Assembly: GCF_000721235.1 (NCBI RefSeq)
Contig: NZ_JOFH01000035.1
Coordinates: 1 to 64,000, forward strand
Source of the DNA: Streptomyces olivaceus
GTDB lineage: Bacteria; Actinomycetota; Actinomycetes; Streptomycetales; Streptomycetaceae
Direction of reading: 5' to 3'
Length of the DNA stretch: 64,000 bases
Of this stretch, positions 58,442-64,000 are shown piece after piece. The notes under the pieces are model-generated. The model was given only the letters and a program-made list of their open reading frames with translations, was not told where the DNA came from and ran no database searches. How positions within the stretch are numbered: the first letter of the stretch is position 1; the number at the start of each line of letters is the position of its first letter. The position numbers and the translations under genes were made by a program.

Positions 58442-59634
58442 GAGGCCCTCCAGAGGACGACGGCCCACGACGAATCGTCGACCTGGAACTCGGCGGGAGG
58501 GTTCCCGTTGCGCATGAGCGACGCCTGAACGCGTCCGATCCCCCGCCCGAACCGGTTCACGTAGCCGAGCCCTTTCATGGCTGCCGCGAGAGAAGGGTTG
58601 CGGTAGTCGTTCACCCGATGGAAGTTGTCGTCCCTCACCTGCCCGTAGGGCCCTCCCGGATTGGTCACCTCGATCCGGTCGTCGAACCAGGCGATACGCA
58701 CGGGGGCGTACGAGGTCTCGTAGTTGCGGTGCATCAGGGCGTTCATCATCACTTCCCGCAACGCCTCCAGCGGGTAGTCGGGCTGCGGTGTCTCCCGGAA
58801 CCCCTCCTCCACCAGGCGCGTACGGAGGTTGCTGCGCAGCAGGGGTTCGAGTCGGGCCGCGACGCCCACGAGGTTCTGGCGCAGCTCCTGGTCGTCGGCG
58901 ACGGGCGCGTCGAGATCCACACCCTGGTACCGGACGAACTGCGCGTACGCACCCGGGATGTGGCTGCTGGGGTCCAGCCCGACGGTGAGCAGACCGAGCG
59001 CGGTCGGCCGGCCGTCTGGAGTGGTGAGGTGCAGGGACGAGAGCTGCTGGGGCACAGGTCGCCCGTTCTCCTCGATGACCTCGGGCCCGACCATGGACGG
59101 CAGGTAGGAACTCCGAAAGAGCTCCAGGTCCAGGTCGTCGAGGGTCGCACACGGCACGGGCCGGCTGTCGAAGGGACCGTCTCCAGCCCGGCGGCGTTCC
59201 GTGAGGACTCGCTCGTCCTCGCGGGTGGCCCTGCGTGTGGTCGGCCCGGGCCGGACCCACACCACTCCGTCGAAGCGCACGGGCAGAGCAGCCGATGCCT
59301 CGACGTGAATGTGCACTACCGGCTTACCCTGGTAGACCGCGGCCCGCACGGTGAAGGACGGCCGGTCCAGGATCCTGCCGTCGTCCCGGAGGTCGGTGAG
59401 GGCCAGCAGGGCACGATCGCTGACATCCACGTCATCGACCGGGGTTCCGTCGTCCGCGACGCCGATGAGAATGTTTCCCGCGCCCTTGCCGACGAGATCG
59501 TTGGCCATGGCGCAGACGGCGTTGCCGATGGCGTCGCCGCGCTTGCCTTCCCTCTTCGCGGTCCGCTTGAACTCAAGGGTCGGGGTCTCACGGGTTCCAA
59601 GTACGTCGGCCAGATCTGCGTCGTGTGCGTTCAC
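58438..59634 (-). CDS. AlbA_2/Schlafen-like domain ATP-binding protein
   Basis: A 398-residue protein. The N-terminal AlbA_2 (divergent AAA-4/Schlafen) domain has the E-F-K motif in TPTLEFKRTAKREG, then NDLVGKGAGNILIGVADDGTPVD. The C-terminal HATPase_c-4-like region has LREVMMNALMHRNYE, VTNPGGPYGQV and GLGYVNRFGRGIGRV. The family spans transcriptional regulators and phage-defence or RNA-targeting effectors. It is translationally fused (ATGA) to a ParA. The GTG start at 59634 has no SD, but ACAAT lies 7 nt upstream, so translation may be leaderless. Confidence 0.88.
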   Translation of the reverse strand: MNAHDADLADVLGTRETPTLEFKRTAKREGKRGDAIGNAVCAMANDLVGKGAGNILIGVADDGTPVDDVDVSDRALLALTDLRDDGRILDRPSFTVRAAVYQGKPVVHIHVEASAALPVRFDGVVWVRPGPTTRRATREDERVLTERRRAGDGPFDSRPVPCATLDDLDLELFRSSYLPSMVGPEVIEENGRPVPQQLSSLHLTTPDGRPTALGLLTVGLDPSSHIPGAYAQFVRYQGVDLDAPVADDQELRQNLVGVAARLEPLLRSNLRTRLVEEGFRETPQPDYPLEALREVMMNALMHRNYETSYAPVRIAWFDDRIEVTNPGGPYGQVRDDNFHRVNDYRNPSLAAAMKGLGYVNRFGRGIGRVQASLMRNGNPPAEFQVDDSSWAVVLWRAS

Positions 59635-59759
59635 ACCGAGTATTGTGCCGGTTGCTCCACGCCGCACGGCGCGGTGGCGACCCTCTCAGCGCGGCTGCCA
59701 TCTGTCCGGTTTGCGCCCGGCGGCTGTCCGAGGCACCCGCCGCAGCACGCCGTGAGCCA

Positions 59760-60092
59760 TCAGGGCACTTCGCGGCGCACGAGCGCGCTGGCGAAGGGCT
59801 CGCCGGTGCGGCGGGCGTACGTCATCCGCTCGCGGACCTCCCCCAGAGTGCGGGGCCGGTATCCGGGCCCGCCGCAGCAGCTCTTGTGGAAGCGGACGCC
59901 CGCGTGCAGGAGGACGGACAGCGTCCGCCAGGCCGCGGTGTCCCGGCGTGGGGGCGCCGCGAAGGCCGACCCCACGTGGATCAGCGGTTCCGAACACCGA
60001 GGGCAGGCCCGGCCCGGCCTGTCCCTGTCGTAGGGCTGCTTGTACGAGGCCCGACAGGGCAGGCATACGTAGGAGGTCTTCGCGTGGCCCAT
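59760..60092 (-). CDS. Small zinc-ribbon protein
   Basis: A 110-residue protein with two knuckles, YVCLPCRASYK and RACPRCSEPL (C-x2-C...C-x2-C), which should bind one zinc ion. The rest, including FHKSCCGGPGYRPRTLGEV, is conserved-looking but of unknown function. Similar short proteins are common in Streptomyces and are sometimes misannotated as deoxyxylulose phosphate synthase. It could bind nucleic acid or be a structural protein. Confidence 0.8.
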   Translation of the reverse strand: MGHAKTSYVCLPCRASYKQPYDRDRPGRACPRCSEPLIHVGSAFAAPPRRDTAAWRTLSVLLHAGVRFHKSCCGGPGYRPRTLGEVRERMTYARRTGEPFASALVRREVP

Positions 60093-60371
60093 GCGGCAAG
60101 GGTAGACGGCACCCGCGCGAGGCTCGACGTATTTTAGCGGCGGAACGTTCCCTGAAGGTCTTCGGTCTGCTCGCGGGCGGTGTCCGTCGCACCATGACCG
60201 TGCGAAACGGGGACGACATGCCGCACATTCCGCTGGTGATCGTGTTGCAGCCCGTCCTCGAAGTCACCACTTCCACCGATCTCCCGCTCTGGCCCGTCGC
60301 CGGGATCGAGCCGCACGGCTTCCTGCCGCTCAGTTGCGCCCTCGCTTACGCCGAAGTCGGTACGGCGGTCG

Positions 60372-60602
60372 ATGAGCATCGCCGCCCACAACGACGTCCT
60401 ACCGGCGGCCGACGACCACACGACACGCCTCGCGGACCCTCTCGGACCGGTCCTGCGCGGCCTGCTCACCATGGAGGAACTCGTGGCATCCGGTGACCTG
60501 CGCGTCACGGACACCGCCCCCGGCATCACCTTGCTACTGCCGGGCTACTGGCTGTGGAGCCAGGAGGTCAAGAAGCTGGCGGAACACTACGCTGAAAGCT
60601 GA
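60372..60602 (+). CDS. Possible small hypothetical protein
   Basis: A 76-residue frame starting MSIAAHNDVLPAADD, with a plausible globular second half (LLTMEELVASGDLRVTDTAPG, then LPGYWLWSQEVKKLAEHYAES). An overlapping frame from ATG 60194 or 60218 (MPHIPLVIVLQPVLEV, to 60496) also looks protein-like in its first 60 residues, so these may be two short genes or one gene broken by a frameshift. No SD is visible for either. I do not recognise a family. Confidence 0.35.
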   Translation: MSIAAHNDVLPAADDHTTRLADPLGPVLRGLLTMEELVASGDLRVTDTAPGITLLLPGYWLWSQEVKKLAEHYAES

Positions 60603-60782
60603 CGTTCCCCTCCCGCCCCGTCGCCACCAGGTGGTGGCATGGGGCTGCGACGCCGCGCCGGGCGACGAGAGGGTCGCCCGGATCCGGTTCCGGCGGATGG
60701 CCCGGCAAGTCTTCGCCCAGCCGGGTAGGGGCGATTCGAACGGGGACAGTATCCGCCCCCGTGTGCTCAGTTGAGAAATGAT

Positions 60783-60930
60783 CGCTGTGACGGTCCCGCC
60801 TCCGGGAAGGCAACTTCACCCCAGACGGTCTTCGTGAAGACGTCCCGGCTCACCTAGCCCCAGCTCTCGGCGTATACCCGCACCAGCAAGAGCCCCCGCC
60901 CCAAGGCAGCGTCGTACGTGCGCGAGGGTG
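60783..60930 (-). pseudogene. Remnant of a HATPase-type ATP-binding protein
   Basis: One minus-strand frame reads LGRGLLLVRVYAESWG, an in-frame TAG, then VSRDVFTKTVWGEVAFPE. This matches the C-terminal end of the small anti-sigma-like ATP-binding proteins common in Streptomyces (G-R-G-L-L-L-V...W-G...K-T-V-W). No intact frame runs upstream, so it is a decayed 3' fragment. Confidence 0.5.
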
Positions 60931-61009
60931 CCGGGCCAGGTTCGGGGCAGCGATGCGGGGCGGGTATCCAACCAACCATCCCCTTGATGTAGGGGATGTG
61001 CTCCAAGTA

Positions 61010-61204
61010 TCACCGCTGGACGAGCAGCACCTCATCCCTGCTCGGGGGAACGGCGAGCAGGTCGGCGGCGACCGTTTTCACGGCCACGGGCCGTTCCAGG
61101 CGGATGTCCCGTGCTTGCCACACGTGGCCCATCAGCCCTCGGCCGAGCACCGATGTGAGTTGGTAGCGGTCCGTGCGCACTGCCCCAGGCGTGAATTTCT
61201 GCAT
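61010..61204 (-). pseudogene. 5' fragment of a serine/threonine protein kinase gene
   Basis: A 64-residue frame from ATG 61204 reads as the start of a Hanks-type kinase: VRTDRYQLTSVLGRGLMGHVW, then RPVAVKTVAADL, i.e. the glycine-rich loop and the ATP-binding Lys. It then meets a stop before the catalytic loop. The rest of the kinase is missing, so this is a truncated remnant next to another decayed gene. Confidence 0.65.
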
Positions 61205-61370
61205 TTGGCCCGGCCTCCACGCGATCCACACAACACATATAGACATTTTCACTGTGAACAAAGTCAATGAGCGTAGTAGCTTCTCGTGTGCAGTCCCACT
61301 GCAGAGACCCGCCTGCCACCGGCCGGCACTCCGGCCCGGACGCACGTACCAAGCACCTCGGAGTTTGTCG

Positions 61371-63356
61371 ATGAGTACAACCGGTTCCGTACCCGTCAGC
61401 CTTGCCGAGATCGCCCGGATCGCCGGGGTGGGACGTGCCGCGGTGAGCAACTGGCGGCGGCGTCACAGCTCCTTCCCCACGCGCATCGGGGGCACGGACG
61501 TCAGTCCCCAGTTCTCCCTGGCGGAGGTCGAGCAGTGGCTGCGGGACAACGGCAAGCTCGACAGCATCGCGGGGCGTGAGCTTCTGTGGCCCCGGTTCGA
61601 AGTGCTCGGCAGCAGGGACGAGTCGGGCCTGGCCATCGCCGAGGCGGCCCACCGCATGCGTTCGCCACGCGCACGCTCGTCGCGGGTGAAACTCTCTGCG
61701 GAGGCCGAACGACTGGCGGTCGAGGCGGCGAAGTTGGGGCGGAACGAGGGGGCGCGCGAGACGTTCGAGTTCCTGCTTCAGCGGTGGCTCGAGACCCATG
61801 TGCGTCAGTTGAGCACGACGCCCCCGCCGCTCGCCGCCCTGATGGCACGGATCGGGTTCGACGTCCGTGTAGGCCGGCGCGCCGAGGGACTCACCGTCCT
61901 CGACCCGGCCTGCGGCACCGGGCACTTGGCGGCAGCTGCCGTGCAGGAGTGCGCAAGTCCGGGTGTGCGGGTACTGGCGTGCGAGCGGGACCCCGCTCTC
62001 GCCGCGTTGGCCTCCGCCCGCCTGGCGTTCGTCGGGGACGACCACGACGTCCGTGCGGAGGTCGCCACGGCCGACTCTCTGCGCGAGGACCCGCTCGCCG
62101 AGGTACGGGCGGATGTCGTGCTGTGCAATCCGCCGTTCAACGAACGTGACTGGGGCTACGAGGAACTCGCCACCGACCAGCGCTGGACGTACGGTCTCCC
62201 GCCACGCACCGAGCCGGAACTGGCCTGGGTGCAGCACCTGCTCGCCCGCCTCGAGCCTGGCGGGGCGGCCGTCGTCGTCCTGCCTCCCGCAGTCGCCTCA
62301 CGCAAGGCCGGCCGACGCATCAGAGGCTCCCTGCTGCGTACCGGCGCGCTCCGAGCTGTGGTGGCTCTCCCGCCCGGCAGCGCCCAACCGCACAGCGTCT
62401 CACTCCAGTTGTGGATCCTCAGGGCCACTCCCGAGGGCCCGGGGGCGGTTTCGCCCAGCCAGGACGCAGTACTGGTCGACGCGACGCGCTTCACGCGAAC
62501 CGGCGGGCGGGAGTCCGGCCCCCGCTGGGAGCCGCTCCAGGCCTTTGTCCTCTCCGCGCTGCAAGCCCTCGACCGCTCGGACGCGGAGCTGCCGGACGGC
62601 GCCGTCCGGGTTCCTCTCATCGATCTTCTGGACGACGAGGTGGACGTCACCCCCGGGCGCTACACCTCGGTGAGTACCGAGCCGTCCGGCCCCGAACTCT
62701 CGACGGTCTGGAAAGAAGTGGGATCGACCCTGACCGACCTGGCCCGTTGGGCCGAAAGCCTGTCGGAACTGGAGTTCGACGGCGACAGGCCACAGACCAC
62801 GGTCGGCGTCGGGGACCTCGTCAAAGCCTGTGCCCTGTCGTTGCGCGCCGGGCAGCAGCCTCTGGACGGTGCGGTGGCATCCGGCGGGAACTCCGTGCCC
62901 CTCCTCACCGTTGCCGACCTGCTGGCGGACGGCGCTCCCAGCGGATTCGTCGCCGTCGAATCGGCGCCTGTGATAGTCGAGAAGGGCGATGTCGTGGTCG
63001 CTGGTGTCGTGCGGGCGTTCAATGCCTGGGTGCACGAGGGGCCTCCGACGGCCCTGGGGCCTCAGTTGCACGCCCTGCGGGTAGACCCGGCGAAACTGGA
63101 CGCCCACTTCCTGGCCGGCTGTCTGCGCGCTCCGTCCAACGGACGTCAGGCAGGCACCCACGCCTCCAGTTCGTCACGGGTCGACGTCCGGCGCCTGCAG
63201 GTGCTCCAACTGCCTCTGGCGGGACAGGCGGCGTACGCCGAAGTCTTCCGGAGCCTCAGCAATTTCGAGACACGGCTCGTCGGCGCCAACGGTGCGGGCA
63301 GGAAACTGGTGAACGACGTGTCCGACCTGCTCGCCGCAGGCGGGCTCGACGTCTGA
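61371..63356 (+). CDS. HTH - N6-adenine DNA methylase with specificity-like C-terminus
   Basis: A 661-residue protein. Residues 8-65 are a helix-turn-helix (SLAEIARIAGVGRAAVSNWRRR, then FSLAEVEQWLRDNGKL). The methylase has motif I DPACGTGH near 177 and the catalytic N-P-P-F near 252, which identify N6-adenine methylation of type I HsdM style. Residues 500-661 resemble a type I specificity half (LLTVADLLADGAPSGFVAVES, KLDAHFLAGCLRAP, VDVRRLQVLQLPL), so recognition and modification may be in one chain. No restriction subunit is encoded in the window. ATG 61371 with GGAG 9 nt upstream is used; the frame is open further upstream. Confidence 0.88.
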   Translation: MSTTGSVPVSLAEIARIAGVGRAAVSNWRRRHSSFPTRIGGTDVSPQFSLAEVEQWLRDNGKLDSIAGRELLWPRFEVLGSRDESGLAIAEAAHRMRSPRARSSRVKLSAEAERLAVEAAKLGRNEGARETFEFLLQRWLETHVRQLSTTPPPLAALMARIGFDVRVGRRAEGLTVLDPACGTGHLAAAAVQECASPGVRVLACERDPALAALASARLAFVGDDHDVRAEVATADSLREDPLAEVRADVVLCNPPFNERDWGYEELATDQRWTYGLPPRTEPELAWVQHLLARLEPGGAAVVVLPPAVASRKAGRRIRGSLLRTGALRAVVALPPGSAQPHSVSLQLWILRATPEGPGAVSPSQDAVLVDATRFTRTGGRESGPRWEPLQAFVLSALQALDRSDAELPDGAVRVPLIDLLDDEVDVTPGRYTSVSTEPSGPELSTVWKEVGSTLTDLARWAESLSELEFDGDRPQTTVGVGDLVKACALSLRAGQQPLDGAVASGGNSVPLLTVADLLADGAPSGFVAVESAPVIVEKGDVVVAGVVRAFNAWVHEGPPTALGPQLHALRVDPAKLDAHFLAGCLRAPSNGRQAGTHASSSSRVDVRRLQVLQLPLAGQAAYAEVFRSLSNFETRLVGANGAGRKLVNDVSDLLAAGGLDV

Positions 63357-63625
63357 CCTCACCCGAGGTCCTCTAGAAGCAGATCAAGCGCAGCTACGTA
63401 TCTCGGCGTTCGTCCGACCGTGGGGCACGGCCGCCCGGTCGGTTCACTGTCCTGTGCTCCGTGGCCTTGCGGCGGAACGCCTTGCCGGGAGCCTGGCGCA
63501 GCGTCCTCTCGACGTTGGCGTTGGCGAGTGGAGGCTGTAGGACATGCAGGGCGATGTCGTTGCCCGGGGAACCCGATCAGGCAAGTGGATCGTCCTGAGG
63601 GGCAAGGACGAGGGGACGGGAAACG
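63357..63625. other. Intergenic region, no gene recognised
   Basis: About 270 bp between the methylase and the last gene. Reading both strands I see no supported gene; short open frames here have no recognisable features. Confidence 0.5.
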
Positions 63626-64000
63626 ATGGTGCAGTGGGCGGGCCGTGGTGCGGCTTCGGCGGTGAACACGACGAGACGGTGGGTGGGACGTCCGGCACGG
63701 ACTCGGCGGACGGATGAGCCGGGTGTGTCTGCCTGGACGCGGGGGCGAGCACTGGTCGTGGCCGCGGTACTCACGGCCGTGCTACTGGCGTTTCACTGGG
63801 CAGTACCCAACCGCCCGGGCGGGCTGGGCAGTCTGCTGGAGTCGTTCCTGCCGTGGCTCGGTGTGCCGGTCGTGGTGCTGCTCGTGCTGGCGCTGGTGCG
63901 CCGCTCGCCCCTCGCGCTGGTGGCCCTGCTCCTCCCGGCAGCGGCCTGGACGTATCTCTTCGGCGGGCTGCTCCTGCCCGCGCCGGAGCCCGGCGACGAC
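63626..64000 (+). CDS. Membrane protein N-terminus (3' truncated by window edge)
   Basis: An open frame from ATG 63626 to the window end (125 codons) without a stop. It encodes a basic cytoplasmic leader (WVGRPARTRRTDEP) followed by three hydrophobic helices (ALVVAAVLTAVLLAFHWAV, LGVPVVVLLVLALV, LALVALLLPAAAWTYLFGGLLL). This matches the N-terminal membrane anchor of Streptomyces endonuclease/exonuclease/phosphatase-family proteins, but the catalytic part lies outside the window, so that identity is tentative. Confidence 0.65.
   Translation, partial: MVQWAGRGAASAVNTTRRWVGRPARTRRTDEPGVSAWTRGRALVVAAVLTAVLLAFHWAVPNRPGGLGSLLESFLPWLGVPVVVLLVLALVRRSPLALVALLLPAAAWTYLFGGLLLPAPEPGDD

Noticed and set aside
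63444..63752. Possible insertion-sequence remnant at the right edge
   Set aside because: No transposase motif or terminal inverted repeats could be found, and the frame lies opposite the start of the membrane-protein gene.

Overview
The window is high-GC actinobacterial DNA and almost certainly a Streptomyces chromosome. Indicators are the DUF5753/DUF397 pair at the left edge, the SWIM/DUF6493 pair, several GntR-FCD regulators, GTGA/ATGA gene overlaps, a giant NRPS with an MbtH partner, and NlpC/P60 and PASTA cell-wall genes. No rRNA, tRNA, CRISPR array or intact insertion sequence was recognised.

Left edge (1-5.3 kb): a truncated XRE-type regulator with its DUF397 partner, then an overlapping SWIM zinc-finger / DUF6493 pair.

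Biosynthetic core (5.3-34.6 kb, minus strand): DUF5132 protein, ABC exporter with an HMA-like N-terminus, an NRPS of about 8050 residues, MbtH, cytochrome P450 and possibly an SRPBCC protein. The NRPS reads C-A-T | C-A(Thr)-T | C-A(unassigned)-T | C-A(Pro)-T | C-A(Phe)-T | C-A(Tyr)-N-methyltransferase-T | C-A(Val-like)-T-TE, with no epimerase. The order acyl-X1-Thr-X2-Pro-Phe-NMeTyr-Val is that of Ahp-cyclodepsipeptides (cyanopeptolins; streptopeptolin in Streptomyces), where Thr OH is esterified by the last residue and the Pro position becomes 3-amino-6-hydroxy-2-piperidone (Ahp). The P450 beside the NRPS is the obvious candidate for oxidising the prolyl residue. The product is therefore predicted to be a serine-protease inhibitor. 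This is the most notable system in the window.

Middle (35-39.6 kb): a GlnA-like gamma-glutamyl ligase, a type-III PLP decarboxylase overlapping a GNAT acetyltransferase, and a divergent FabH-like ketosynthase. They suggest amine chemistry; any link to the NRPS is unproven.

Catabolic region (39.7-53.9 kb): (a) a GntR gene divergent from an unusual molybdopterin oxidoreductase / FAD-NAD reductase / 2Fe-2S ferredoxin fusion, an ornithine-cyclodeaminase-family enzyme and an AtoE-like permease; (b) a secreted PL7 alginate lyase; (c) a DHDPS-family lyase, GntR regulator and ketoglutarate-semialdehyde-type dehydrogenase, divergent from an MHS symporter, DhaK and DhaL. Two near-identical CTGAT-NN-ATCAG palindromes flank the lyase gene and look like operators of the local GntR.

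Right part (54-64 kb): an unknown protein coupled to an NlpC/P60 hydrolase, a PASTA lipoprotein, an overlapping AlbA/Schlafen-type ATPase and ParA pair, small genes and gene debris, an HTH-N6-adenine methylase with a specificity-like C-terminus, and the start of a membrane protein cut by the window edge.
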